A DNA stretch of 64,000 nucleotides from Verrucomicrobiales bacterium (GCA_015075445.1 JABTUJ010000037.1:1-64000); one strand, 5' to 3'. Shown: positions 9,539 through 18,400, numbered from the stretch's first letter. Made by a program: numbers and translations. The notes: a model not told the origin generated them from the sequence alone.

Positions 9539-9838
9539 TCAGGCCGTGGAGGAGACGGTGGCGACGTGGTCAGCACGAATCGCCACGGCCTCGGCGATGG
9601 TACGGACGCTGCGGAGGATGTCCTGGGCCTCCTGAGGGTTGGCGATCTTCAGGCCGTAGTTCTTGTCGAGCGCCACCACGAGCTGCAGGGCGTCCACCGA
9701 GTCGAGGCCGAGGCCGCCGGGTCCGAACAACGGGAGATCATCAGGAATCTCATCGGCGCTAACCTTCAGCATGAGGTCCTGCACCACCATCTGTTTGAGC
9801 TGCGCTCGGAGTTGGGTGGAGGTTGGGTGGGTCGTCAT
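9539..9838 (-). CDS. Acyl carrier protein
   Basis: A 99-residue four-helix carrier protein. The phosphopantetheine attachment motif is GLGLDSVDALQLV, with the Ser at residue 47. The ATG at 9838 is preferred; an in-frame upstream start at 9901 would add 21 residues not typical of ACPs. It lies 75 bases after the Cys-less ketosynthase gene and 76 bases before radical SAM copy 1. It presumably carries the acyl chain made or altered by this locus, rather than serving primary fatty-acid synthesis. Confidence 0.9.
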   Translation of the reverse strand: MTTHPTSTQLRAQLKQMVVQDLMLKVSADEIPDDLPLFGPGGLGLDSVDALQLVVALDKNYGLKIANPQEAQDILRSVRTIAEAVAIRADHVATVSSTA

Positions 9839-9913
9839 ATTGTGCCGCCCTCGGTGTTCACGCCGAAGCGTGGGTTCAGGGTCGCTCGCGTGACAAGCCA
9901 AAAAGCCGGAGGC

Positions 9914-10948
9914 TCACGGTCCCGCACGGACGAAGCGCGCCCCCGCGGCCGCCTCGTTCTGGCCGACGACACTGATCAACGCCACCCGATGTTGGCCCCG
10001 GCTGAGGGCGTCAATGGCCGTGACACACTGCCACGCGCTCGCTGCCATCAGCCCCTCCCCCAGGACCAGCTTCGGGCTCACCCGCGCTCCCGGCCAGTCA
10101 CGCCAGACGCGGGTCTCGGCTGCATCGAGTCGCGCGCTGCCCACCCGGCTATCGCACAACAAACCTCCCGCAGCACTTTCCGAGAGCATGGCCCGCATGC
10201 GGCCCGCGGCTGCCGGCCGGCTTTGCGCCTGGGCATACACCTGGAGGTCCGTAACCTGCTCGAGCTCGACGCCGGGGGAAGGTGTGGGGGTACGTGTCAG
10301 CAGGACAGCGCCCGCTCCGCCGGCGGCCTGAACCGAATGGTCAAACTGGAGCAGGGCATCAGCCAGCAACCAACTGGTTTCCTCGGCGCCGACGACCAGA
10401 CAGTCGTCCACGTACCCCGCGGCCAACCATTCAGCGGCGAGGTCCAGTCCTTGCAGGAACACGGAAGGATCGCCGAGCAGGGTATAGGTCAACGGCGTCC
10501 GACCGAGGACCGCTGCCACGTGGCTCGCCGGCCCGTTGAAGACCGTCTCCGGAAACAGGAGCGGGCTGGCCGATGCCGGATCCCGGAGCACCTCGCCGAA
10601 GAATCGCTCGGTGTATTGTACGCAGCCCGCGAGCAAACACAGGATCAAGCCCAGGTCCTTCGCTGGTGGCTCCGAACTGCCCGCCATAGACAACGCCTCG
10701 CGCACGGCGCCGACCGCGTGCAGCGTGATGGGGCTGGCCCGCCGCAGCCTCGGGTGCTTCGCCCAGGCGGGAACCGGTACCAGGCGCGGTACTTCGCGCA
10801 CCGGCAGCGCCTGTCCTCCACCCGGTCGGGGCACCAGCGTCGGGAGGATCGGGGTGCCTTGCTCCAGCGCCGCGCGCAGCGCGGCGGTTCCCCACCCGGC
10901 AGGTGACACGGCTCCGACGCCGGCAACGCGAATCCCGCTCATCCCCAC
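9914..10948 (-). CDS. Ketosynthase-like protein without catalytic Cys (chain-length-factor type)
   Basis: A 344-residue thiolase-fold protein shorter than a true ketosynthase. The N-terminus (IRVAGVGAVSPAGWG) and ACYVDDCLVVGAEE-type core (here LAAGYVDDCLVVGAEE) match the family. Where a ketosynthase has its nucleophilic Cys this protein reads LLGDPSVFLQ, around residues 158-166, and the two active-site His motifs are absent. Such partners form heterodimers with a real ketosynthase in type II polyketide and aryl-polyene systems. The start overlaps the end of the adjacent ketosynthase gene by 10 bases, which supports a paired complex. Confidence 0.8.
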   Translation of the reverse strand: MGMSGIRVAGVGAVSPAGWGTAALRAALEQGTPILPTLVPRPGGGQALPVREVPRLVPVPAWAKHPRLRRASPITLHAVGAVREALSMAGSSEPPAKDLGLILCLLAGCVQYTERFFGEVLRDPASASPLLFPETVFNGPASHVAAVLGRTPLTYTLLGDPSVFLQGLDLAAEWLAAGYVDDCLVVGAEETSWLLADALLQFDHSVQAAGGAGAVLLTRTPTPSPGVELEQVTDLQVYAQAQSRPAAAGRMRAMLSESAAGGLLCDSRVGSARLDAAETRVWRDWPGARVSPKLVLGEGLMAASAWQCVTAIDALSRGQHRVALISVVGQNEAAAGARFVRAGP

Positions 10949-12183
10949 CTCCGGAAGATCAGCGTCGCGTTGGTGCCACCGAAACCGAACGAGTTGGACA
11001 TCGCCACCTCGACGCGCGCGTGCGTGGGTTCACGGACGACGGGGAACTGGCAGATGGGGTCCACGTGCCCGAGTTGGGGTTGTGGTGGCAACCACTGTTC
11101 CCGCAGGGCCTGCAGACAGACGACGGCCTCCACGGCGCCCGCGGCCCCCAACAGATGCCCGATGACCGCCTTGGTCGAGCTGACGGGCAGCGACGCGGCC
11201 CGGTCCCCGGCCCAACGGTTGATCGCCAGGGCTTCCGCCACATCGTTCAGCGGCGTGCCCGTGCCATGGGCATTGAGGTAGTCCACGTCGGCGGGCCCCA
11301 GACCCGCCACCCGACAAGCTTCGTCCATCGCCGACCAGGCGGCGTCACCTTGGGGATGCGGCTGGGTGAGGTGGTGCGGATCCAACCGGTGGCCGTAGCC
11401 GGCGAGTTCGCCCAGGACCGTGGCCGCGCGGCGCTCCGCGGCTTCCTGGGTCTCCAGGCAGAGCACGGCCGCGCCCTCACCGAGTGTCAACCCGTCGCGA
11501 TCGGCGTCGAACGGACGGCACCGGGTCGGGGAGATGGTCTGCAGCGAGTCGAAGCCGGAATAGACCAGAAGACTCAAGGCGTCGTAGCCACCGGTGAGCA
11601 CACGTTCGGCCCGGCCGGCGCGCAGCAACTCCCAGGCGCGGCCGAGGGCGTTGGCGCCTGAGGCGCAGGCGTTGGCGATGATGCAGATCGGCCCCAGAAA
11701 CCCGAACGCTTCGAGGAGGATCCGTGCCGGCAGATGCGCGAGGTAGTGGAGGGCCCGCGTCGCCTGTCCGCGACGGCTGGCCGTCCCGTCGAGGGCGCGA
11801 CGGTAGTACTCCTCACCCAGCGACATCCCCCCGCTCGTGGTCCCCAGCACGACCGGCAGATCGGTCGTGGCTTCCCACCCCGATTGCTCCCAGGCCTCGT
11901 GGGCGGCCCACAGGAGCATCCGTGAGGCGCGGTCGAGTCGGCGGGCTTGCTTCGGTGTCAGCCGCGTTGGGGGCAGGACGGCCGGCAGGTCCACCTCCGC
12001 CGCGGTCCGGGCGCGATGGCGCGAGACGTCAAAGCGACGCACCGGTCCGAACGCCGCGCGCCCGGCGCGGAACCCGTCGGCATTCACCCGCCAGCCGATC
12101 CCCAGCGGCGTCACCAGGCCGGCGCCCGTCACCACGACACGGGGCGGTTTCGCCGGGCGGACTCTGAGCGGGGGGAAGGGCAC
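10939..12183 (-). CDS. Beta-ketoacyl-ACP synthase (FabF-like)
   Basis: A 414-residue condensing enzyme catalysing decarboxylative Claisen condensation of malonyl-ACP with an acyl primer. The complete catalytic set is visible: Cys173 in NACASGANALG, His306 in YLNAHGTGTPLND, Lys338 and His343 in STKAVIGHLLGAAGA. The C-terminal NSFGFGGTNA is also typical. It starts with a Pro-rich lead, then VVVTGAGLVTPLG. It is adjacent to the Cys-less partner and follows radical SAM copy 2 with a 3-base gap. FabF paralogues like this one usually serve specialised lipids rather than housekeeping synthesis, which is the inference here from the neighbours. Confidence 0.92.
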   Translation of the reverse strand: MPFPPLRVRPAKPPRVVVTGAGLVTPLGIGWRVNADGFRAGRAAFGPVRRFDVSRHRARTAAEVDLPAVLPPTRLTPKQARRLDRASRMLLWAAHEAWEQSGWEATTDLPVVLGTTSGGMSLGEEYYRRALDGTASRRGQATRALHYLAHLPARILLEAFGFLGPICIIANACASGANALGRAWELLRAGRAERVLTGGYDALSLLVYSGFDSLQTISPTRCRPFDADRDGLTLGEGAAVLCLETQEAAERRAATVLGELAGYGHRLDPHHLTQPHPQGDAAWSAMDEACRVAGLGPADVDYLNAHGTGTPLNDVAEALAINRWAGDRAASLPVSSTKAVIGHLLGAAGAVEAVVCLQALREQWLPPQPQLGHVDPICQFPVVREPTHARVEVAMSNSFGFGGTNATLIFRRWG

Positions 12184-12186
12184 GCG

Positions 12187-13542
12187 TCAGCCGGGTTGCG
12201 CTGTAATGGCGGAAACGTTCCGGCCGTTCCGGAGATAGGCGCGGCGGAGCGCCCGGGCGCTCTGGCGGAAGCCCAGATTCATGGGATAGAAGAACGGTTT
12301 GTAGGCGGTCGTACCCCAGAGCCGTCGGAGGATGCCTGGCAGCGAGAACGATTCCCTCAACGCCCGATGGTAGCCAGCGAGCAGTTGGTCCGGGGTGAAC
12401 GCGCGCGGGCGGTAGACGACGTGGCAGGTGTCATACTGGGACCAGTCGGAGGTCAAAATCCGCCGCTCGTGGGTCAGCCGGTGGTGGAGCCGGGTGCCCG
12501 GGTAGGGGGTGAGGATCGAGTAATAACACACCTCGATCTTCGCTTTGGTGACGAACTCGAGCGTCCGGTCAAACACCCCGTCATCGTCGCCGTCGAGCCC
12601 GAAGACGAACGAGGCGTCGATGCCGATGCCATGGTCGTGAATGCGCCGGACCACATCGAGGTACTCCTGCGGGTGGTTGGTCCGCTTGCCGATGGCCTGC
12701 AAGTTCTCGTCGGAGAGCGTCTCGAAGCCGATGAACAGTCCCACGCATCCGCTCCGCTGGCAGAGCCGCAGGAGCTCCGCGTCCCGGGCGATGTTCATCG
12801 AGGCATGGCTGAACCACTTGAGGTTGAATTCGGCTAGCCGGGGCAAGAGCTCCCGCGCGTACGCCCGATTGCTGACAATGTTGTCGTCCACGAAGAACAC
12901 GCAGTTCTTCAGCGTGAAGACCCCCGGGAACGGCCGCAGGTGCCGCACTTCCGCGATCACCTCGTCCACCGGGCGGTTCCGGTAACGCCCGCCGAAAGCC
13001 GTGGTCACGGCACAGAACTCGCAGTCCAAGGGGCAACCGCGCGTCGTCTCGACGAAATGCACGGGGAGATACCGCTTCTGCCGATAGAGCTCCCAGTCGG
13101 GCCGGGGCAAGCCGCGCAGGGAGGGGAAACCGTCGGCGTGCCGGTAAATGGGCTGGAGCGATTCCCGTTCGAAATCTGCCAGCACTCGCGGCCAGAGTTC
13201 TTCGGCCTCCCCGACCACCACGCTGCGGCAATGCGCCAGCGCCTCGTGCGGGAGCGCCGAAACGTGCATCCCACCCATCACCACCGGGATGCCGCGCCCC
13301 TGAAAGTGGTCGGCAATCTCATAGGCCCGGGGCGCCGTCGTCGTCATCGACGTGATCCCCACCAAATCGGCGGCGATCGCGCGATCCAACCGTTCGACCT
13401 TTTCATCCACGATCGTGACCTGCCAGTCCGGGGGCGTCAGGGCCGCCACCTTCAGCAGGCCCAACACCGGCAGACGAAAGCCGAACTCTCTGCCGACCAG
13501 GCCGCCGGCCGCTACGGGCGAGATGAGCACGAGGCGCTTCAT
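12187..13542 (-). CDS. B12-binding-domain radical SAM protein (copy 2)
   Basis: A 451-residue radical SAM protein, paralogous to copy 1. The N-terminal Rossmann-like half (LVLISPVAAGG, LTPPDWQVTIVDEK, PVVMGGMHVS) is followed by the cluster-binding C170, C174 and C177 (RGCPLDCEFC). The core then reads KNCVFFVDDNI and FIGFETLSDENL, which are typical of the B12/radical SAM superfamily. The start ATG overlaps the stop of copy 3 by 4 bases (ATGA), and the ketosynthase follows 3 bases after its own stop. Known relatives include methyltransferases, ring-forming and desaturating enzymes; no more exact activity can be assigned. Confidence 0.88.
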   Translation of the reverse strand: MKRLVLISPVAAGGLVGREFGFRLPVLGLLKVAALTPPDWQVTIVDEKVERLDRAIAADLVGITSMTTTAPRAYEIADHFQGRGIPVVMGGMHVSALPHEALAHCRSVVVGEAEELWPRVLADFERESLQPIYRHADGFPSLRGLPRPDWELYRQKRYLPVHFVETTRGCPLDCEFCAVTTAFGGRYRNRPVDEVIAEVRHLRPFPGVFTLKNCVFFVDDNIVSNRAYARELLPRLAEFNLKWFSHASMNIARDAELLRLCQRSGCVGLFIGFETLSDENLQAIGKRTNHPQEYLDVVRRIHDHGIGIDASFVFGLDGDDDGVFDRTLEFVTKAKIEVCYYSILTPYPGTRLHHRLTHERRILTSDWSQYDTCHVVYRPRAFTPDQLLAGYHRALRESFSLPGILRRLWGTTAYKPFFYPMNLGFRQSARALRRAYLRNGRNVSAITAQPG

Positions 13543-15107
13543 GCGGGTACGGGCACGCTCGGGCGGGGTTGAAGCCGTTGCAGCAGGGCGAAGTAGCTCC
13601 AGAGTGGCCCGAGATCCCCGCGGGCACGCAGACGCTGAACGAGGCGTTCATAGGCCGCGTCCGCACTGCCCACGATCCAATTCGGCGACGCCCGCGCGAA
13701 CGCGACCAACCGCCCGAACACCGCCTCGGCACTCAACCCGGGCGCCAGGTAGTACACCGGATGCAGCAGGTCGGTCTCCCTACCGATCTGGCCTTCGCGT
13801 TCGGCAAGACGCGCCAACGGCGTGCCAGGGTAGATGCGCATGCCCACGACGGCCATGACCACGGCGTCCGGCAACCGCCGGGAGTTCGCGAAGCCGGCTT
13901 CCAGCGTTTCCCAGGTCTCCCCCGGACCGCCGCAAATCAGGTAGTGGCAGTAGTCAATTTGCTCGGCGCGCGCCAGTTGGCTGGATTTCAGGATGTCTTC
14001 AAAAGTCAGGTGCTTCGCGTAGGCCGCCAGCACCGCGTCGCAGAAGCTGTCCGACCCGAACTCAATGTGAGCCAAGCCCGCGCGGACCATCAACCGCATC
14101 AACTCGGGCGTGAGCCCCTGCGGCCGCAGGAAACAGCCCCAGCGCACGCGCGACTTGCGGCGGACGAGCGCCTCGCAGGTCTCCACCACGTGCTGGGGCG
14201 ACGAGTTGAAAATCGAATCCACGAGGAAGACATACTGTGCCCCGGCGGCCTCGAGCAGCGTCATCTCCTCCGCCACGGCCTCCGGGGGGCGCCGCCGGGC
14301 CGCCCGCCCCTCGATCAGTGGGTACGTGCAGTACGCGCAGACATGGGAACAGCCGCGCTGCGTCTGCAGATTCAGCATTCCGCCCGCCTCCAAGTACCGC
14401 CCCGCCAGGCGCGCCGGGCGATCCTCGGATGCCAGCGGGACCCCCTCCGAGGCACGGCGCGGCGGGTTGGCTACGATGCCTCCGTTGTGCCGGTACACGA
14501 GCCCGGCAACGCGCGTGGGATCCTCGCCCCGGCTCAGCGCCCGGACCAGCGCCACCAGGCTTTCCTCGCCTTCGCCCTGAATTCCGTAGTCGGCTCCGCT
14601 GAGTTCGAGCAGGCGCTCGGGAAACAGCGAGAAACCGCTCCCCCCCAGGATCACCGGGCAGGACCCCCTGCGCCGGATCGCCTCGCAAACCTCCGCCAGC
14701 GGCTGAAAGAAGGTCTCCCGACGGCGGATTTGCACGTCATCGATGTTGCGCAATGAGATCCCGGCGAAGTCCGGCTGGTACTCCGACACGACCCCCTCCA
14801 CCGAGCCCGGGTCCTCCAGACAATCGAACCAGCGCACGTCGTGACCGGCTTGGCGCAGGCTGGCGCTGAGGTAGGATAAGCCCAGCGGAAAGACCCGTTC
14901 CGGCACCGTGCTACGGTTGAGGCTGATGAGCAACACGCGGCGCTGCCCCCCCGGTGGCTCGGCATGGCGGACCAGCGGTCCCTGGCTCGTTGGAGGTCGT
15001 ATCGTCACGGATCCACGACCATTGTAGGAACCGCTCCGGCGGGTGGCAACGAGATGTTCCGGCCCTCCGGGCCCGATCGTTCGGGTTGCTGGCGCGTCGG
15101 CGACCAC
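13539..15107 (-). CDS. B12-binding-domain radical SAM protein (copy 3)
   Basis: A radical SAM protein of up to 522 residues. The first ~50 residues are low in family character, so a GTG start near 15008 (VTIRPPTS) is a real alternative. The Rossmann-like domain runs from RVLLISLNRSTVPERVF to about residue 200 (PVILGGSGFSLFPE), and the cluster cysteines are C253, C257 and C260 (RGCSHVCAYC). It is more distant from copies 1 and 2 than these are from each other. The stop overlaps the start of copy 2 by 4 bases. The 5' end is 4 bases from the peptidase-like gene, suggesting one transcript. Confidence 0.86.
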   Translation of the reverse strand: MVADAPATRTIGPGGPEHLVATRRSGSYNGRGSVTIRPPTSQGPLVRHAEPPGGQRRVLLISLNRSTVPERVFPLGLSYLSASLRQAGHDVRWFDCLEDPGSVEGVVSEYQPDFAGISLRNIDDVQIRRRETFFQPLAEVCEAIRRRGSCPVILGGSGFSLFPERLLELSGADYGIQGEGEESLVALVRALSRGEDPTRVAGLVYRHNGGIVANPPRRASEGVPLASEDRPARLAGRYLEAGGMLNLQTQRGCSHVCAYCTYPLIEGRAARRRPPEAVAEEMTLLEAAGAQYVFLVDSIFNSSPQHVVETCEALVRRKSRVRWGCFLRPQGLTPELMRLMVRAGLAHIEFGSDSFCDAVLAAYAKHLTFEDILKSSQLARAEQIDYCHYLICGGPGETWETLEAGFANSRRLPDAVVMAVVGMRIYPGTPLARLAEREGQIGRETDLLHPVYYLAPGLSAEAVFGRLVAFARASPNWIVGSADAAYERLVQRLRARGDLGPLWSYFALLQRLQPRPSVPVPA

Positions 15108-15111
15108 GCGG

Positions 15112-15897
15112 CTAATAGGGCCAGCCGGCGTAAGCCTCGGTGACGCTCACGCCGCCGCCCCCCCAGTAGTGTGTCGCCGGAAAGATGAACATCCGCCGGA
15201 TCCGATCATACTGAAGCGCCACGGGTCGCGCCGGGATGTTGGGATCGTAGGCGTCGAACCGCGTCTCCTGTCCGGACCCGGTCGCCCCGAACAGGACGAG
15301 TGCGTGGTTGATCGTGATGCGGGGGAAGCGGAACAGGTGGACCACTGGGGGCGGGCGGGTGCGCACGGCCTCCACCAACCGGCGCGCGACGCGCTCCTGG
15401 TGCCGACGCCCAATGGGAAACACCATCCGCCAGTGGCTCCAGACGAAGTACGACTGCCAGGGGGGACCGCACTCCGCCTTGAGGAGCGGCGTTTGAGCGT
15501 GGCTGAAGGCACGCAGGGAATCGTAGCCCGGCACGACCACCTGCTCACGGTCCGGGCTGGGGAACCGCGGGCTGCGGCGGACCACGGTGCGGATGAGGGC
15601 ACGGTAGGTGGGAGCATCCACGACCGGTTGGTCCGGATCGAACCGCGCGTGGAGGTAGAACTGCCGGACCGACCGCGCCATCACGAAGCAGCGATGGGTG
15701 TACTCGGGTGGTCGTTCGTTCCGCCGCGGACGCATCTCGCCGTTGCGAGGGTCGGCCTGATACTCCCAGACCAACTCGTTGGCGAAGGTGAGCGTGTCCC
15801 GTTCGAAGCGGAACTGCCGCCGCGTGATCGGACGATGGGGCAGGGCTCGGTCAGGTGCTGCCGCGCGAGGCGGTGGATCGTTCGGCGAGGTCACCAT
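15112..15897 (-). CDS. Putative papain-like cysteine peptidase or transglutaminase-fold protein
   Basis: A 261-residue protein with no signal peptide and no recognised family name. Three segments look like a cysteine-peptidase triad. Cys70 stands at the start of a predicted helix (THRCFVMARSVRQFYL). His198 is in TINHALVLFGA on a predicted strand. Asp218 or Asn220 is in FDAYDPNIP. This order and the NHALV / YDPN spacing are typical of papain-fold enzymes such as C39-like proteins. It begins the radical SAM/ketosynthase gene run, 4 bases upstream of copy 3. It might act as an acyltransferase or hydrolase on the carrier-bound product. This is inference from motifs only. Confidence 0.5.
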   Translation of the reverse strand: MVTSPNDPPPRAAAPDRALPHRPITRRQFRFERDTLTFANELVWEYQADPRNGEMRPRRNERPPEYTHRCFVMARSVRQFYLHARFDPDQPVVDAPTYRALIRTVVRRSPRFPSPDREQVVVPGYDSLRAFSHAQTPLLKAECGPPWQSYFVWSHWRMVFPIGRRHQERVARRLVEAVRTRPPPVVHLFRFPRITINHALVLFGATGSGQETRFDAYDPNIPARPVALQYDRIRRMFIFPATHYWGGGGVSVTEAYAGWPY

Positions 15898-16075
15898 GGG
15901 CGCCCGGCTGTCGCTGGTCTCATCACGATGAGTCCGCGAAGGCTAATGGGTGGTCCAGCGCCTGACAATGCCCAACACCGGACGACGATGGCGGTATGGC
16001 GGTTCGGACGCGGACAGGTGGAGCGCGGCCAACTGGGGTCTTGACCAGTCCAGGCCCCCGCATAAGCTCCGGCCC

Positions 16076-16504
16076 ATGATGATCGCGGCAAGGTTGAGCG
16101 GTCTGCTGCTGGTCCTCGCGTGGGTCGGGGGCGGCTGCTCGACCCACAACTCGGACGCGGCGGGGAGCGTGGAACGTGGTCGCGATGGGACCCTCGCCTA
16201 CCGAGTGCTGATCGAGTCCAGCGAGCCAGGGGTGCGCATCGAAGCCAACCAGGAATACGTGGGCGAAACGCCGTTGACCCTGACGATCTTTGGTGACAAG
16301 GACGGCACCTTCCACAACTTCGGCAGCCCGGAGTACGTCATCCGGGCGCTGCCGACGAAGCCAGGCCAGGTTCCGCAGGCCAAGGTGTTCCGCACCGGCG
16401 GCTGGTTCTCCCCGGAGGACATGATTCCCAAACGCATCTTCTTTGACATGGAGCGCCCCGGCTCCGGCACGGGTGCGGCGCCGCAACCGTCCCCCTCCGA
16501 GTAA
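16076..16504 (+). CDS. Lipoprotein with PEGA-like domain (copy A)
   Basis: A 142-residue predicted lipoprotein: MMIAARLSGLLLVLAWVGGG then the lipobox Cys. The chosen ATG gives a proper signal peptide; an upstream start at 15950 would put a charged stretch first. The middle (PGVRIEANQEYVGETPLTLTI) matches the PEGA-type beta-sandwich pattern seen in surface proteins. It shares long stretches with the protein at 18992-19408 (FGDKDGTFHNFGSP versus FGDRDGTFHNFGSP; IPKRIFFDM versus IPKRVFFDM), so the two are duplicates facing opposite ways. It is read against the surrounding minus-strand cluster. Function unknown. Confidence 0.75.
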   Translation: MMIAARLSGLLLVLAWVGGGCSTHNSDAAGSVERGRDGTLAYRVLIESSEPGVRIEANQEYVGETPLTLTIFGDKDGTFHNFGSPEYVIRALPTKPGQVPQAKVFRTGGWFSPEDMIPKRIFFDMERPGSGTGAAPQPSPSE

Positions 16505-16630
16505 GGAGCGGATGGTGTGGAGGAACCGTCAGGGCCGCGCGCCACGGGTGGTCGTGCCGGCCTCGGTGCCTCTCGCCGGAACTTGCTTTCCCAGACAGAA
16601 GGAAAAACCAACCCGCAAAGCAGCACTCCC

Positions 16631-16960
16631 ATGAAACCTCAAACTCTGTTGATCAGCGGCCTGGCCGGCCTGGCCATCCTGCTCGGCGCCTCCCAGTATC
16701 TCCGCGCTCAACCCAGAACCGTGAGCCATCGCTACGAGGCGGCGATGATCAAGTGGGACGGCTCGGACCGCGTCCAGGTCATGACCCCCGCCAAGAGCGA
16801 GGTCATCTACGTGTACAAGACCGGCGGGCAGCGGGTCACGGAGATCCCGGATGAGGAGTACTGCCTCACCTGGGTTGCGAACAAGCTGCTCCAGGAGGGT
16901 TGGGAACTGGTGAATCTAAACAACCGACGCGTGCTGCTCCATCGGCCCGTCGGGCAGTGA
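16631..16960 (+). CDS. Small exported protein of unknown function
   Basis: A 109-residue protein with a signal segment (LLISGLAGLAILLGASQYLRAQP) and a short mature part containing YEAAMIKWDGSDRVQ, VIYVYKTGG and LLQEGWELVNL. The last phrase resembles small periplasmic proteins in which a Gly-Trp-Glu turn follows a helix (DUF4177-like). The start was chosen at ATG 16631 because it opens directly on the signal peptide. It follows lipoprotein copy A on the same strand, with 126 bases between. Its end lies 15 bases from the convergent dehydratase gene. Confidence 0.65.
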   Translation: MKPQTLLISGLAGLAILLGASQYLRAQPRTVSHRYEAAMIKWDGSDRVQVMTPAKSEVIYVYKTGGQRVTEIPDEEYCLTWVANKLLQEGWELVNLNNRRVLLHRPVGQ

Positions 16961-16975
16961 CGAGCCGCCACGGGG

Positions 16976-17422
16976 TCACCCGGCCCCGCCTCCCGTACCG
17001 CTCGCCAGCGTCATCTCGGCCGTCAGCACCGTGCGCCCGGCCACCGCCGCGTGGCCGCGGGCCTGCACGCACGACCCGAGGCGGCCGGTGATGCAGGCCT
17101 CCAGTCGCAGCAGTTCGCCGGGGCGGGCGCTGCCCAGGAAGCGCACGCTCCGGAGCGCAGCCAGCTTGAGGTCGGGCAGCGCGGCAACGGCGGGGTCCTT
17201 CTGTGCCACCACGCCGGCGAGTTGGGCCACGGCCTCGACCAACAGCACGCCGGGGAACAGCGGGGCGCCGGGGAAATGACCGCGCAAGAACGGCTCGTCC
17301 CCCCGCACCCGGTATTCCCCCACGCCAAGCTTGCCCGGATCGAGGCTCAGCAGGCGGTCCAGAAAACGGAACTCGGGACCATGCGGGAGCGCGTCGAGCG
17401 CGTCGGCCAGCGGGTCATGCAT
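16976..17422 (-). CDS. FabZ-like 3-hydroxyacyl-ACP dehydratase
   Basis: A 148-residue hot-dog fold protein. The catalytic pair is seen in RGHFPGAPLFPGVLLVEAVAQLAG, with His49 and Glu63 in the spacing normal for FabZ. Length fits the family. It would dehydrate 3-hydroxyacyl-ACP to the trans-2-enoyl form, and in specialised clusters it often makes conjugated double bonds. It follows the acyltransferase gene in the same direction, 24 bases downstream, and belongs with the ketosynthase/ACP set. No ketoreductase partner is present in the window. Confidence 0.87.
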   Translation of the reverse strand: MHDPLADALDALPHGPEFRFLDRLLSLDPGKLGVGEYRVRGDEPFLRGHFPGAPLFPGVLLVEAVAQLAGVVAQKDPAVAALPDLKLAALRSVRFLGSARPGELLRLEACITGRLGSCVQARGHAAVAGRTVLTAEMTLASGTGGGAG

Positions 17423-17446
17423 GGGAATCGCAGCGGCTGTTCCGGC

Positions 17447-18400
17447 TCATGTCGCGTTCCTCCCTGCCCAGAGAGGGACGAAGTGGTACCACTGGTCGGG
17501 ATGGTCGCGAATCGCGGGTTCGAAGGCACGCAAGATCTGTTGCGTGAAGTGGCGACGAGCCTCCCGCCCGCCCAGTGCCCGGCGGTCATAAGTGAACTCC
17601 GGGAGCACGGTTGCCACCAGGCTGTGGTGGCGGCGCACGAAGGTGACCCCCACGAGGGCGCAGCCCGAGGCGCGGGCCAGTTCCACCGCCACCGCCGAGG
17701 CCTGAAACGGCTGGCCGAACCACTCGACCCGCACGCCCTGTGCCCCTGCCGGTCGGTCAATAGCGATCGCCATCGCGGCGCCGGCGTTCAGTCGCTTGAC
17801 CACCTCCACGAGCGCGAAGCTGTCGTGCCCGATGACTAACGTCTCCATACCCAGGCGGGCCCGCGACGCCGCGCGCGCGGCGGTCAGTTCGTCTTCGGGC
17901 TCCCCCAGGGTGAGCACGGTTAACCGGAGGCCGAAGTCGGCCAGGAGCAGCCCGCCATGCTCCCAATTGCCCAGGTGGGGCGTGAGGAAGAGGACCCCTC
18001 GGCCTCGCGCCCTGACCGTCTCGATCACCTCCCGTTCCTTGGGGTTGGTGATCCACTGGCAGGCGGTCTCCCCGTTCTCCAACCGCAACAGATCGGCCAG
18101 TTTGACCGCGAAGCGCCGGTACAACCGTCCGGCCGCACGTTGTGCGGCCGGACGGTCGCCGGAGAGCACGGGGAGCAAGTTGGCGACCACTACCCCGCGC
18201 CTGCGGCGGTCCAGACGGAAACACACCGCCCCCAGACCAAGACAGACTCGATCCACGAGCCAGGCTGGCAGGCCCCGCACCAGGCGCAAGCCCGCGCGCC
18301 AGAAGTTGGCCCGGTAGAAGGCAGAAGGGAGGGCGGGTCGAGGCTCATCGCCTGTGCGGCGGTGTCGAGCCCCTACTCCGCTTGCGTCAATCCCGTGCAT
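17447..18400 (-). CDS. LpxL/HtrB-like lysophospholipid/lipid A acyltransferase
   Basis: A 317-residue acyltransferase of the LABLAT superfamily. The catalytic H-x4-E motif is FLTPHLGNWEHGG. The substrate-site region AIAIDRPAGAQGVRVEWFGQP and late WYHFVPLW are typical of LpxL-type enzymes. The ATG at 18400 overlaps the end of the preceding lipoprotein gene by 28 bases; a longer frame from 18442 is less likely. Homologues in aryl-polyene and flexirubin clusters attach the polyene to a lipid anchor. Here it probably transfers the product made on the locus ACP to a membrane lipid (inference). Confidence 0.85.
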   Translation of the reverse strand: MHGIDASGVGARHRRTGDEPRPALPSAFYRANFWRAGLRLVRGLPAWLVDRVCLGLGAVCFRLDRRRRGVVVANLLPVLSGDRPAAQRAAGRLYRRFAVKLADLLRLENGETACQWITNPKEREVIETVRARGRGVLFLTPHLGNWEHGGLLLADFGLRLTVLTLGEPEDELTAARAASRARLGMETLVIGHDSFALVEVVKRLNAGAAMAIAIDRPAGAQGVRVEWFGQPFQASAVAVELARASGCALVGVTFVRRHHSLVATVLPEFTYDRRALGGREARRHFTQQILRAFEPAIRDHPDQWYHFVPLWAGRNAT

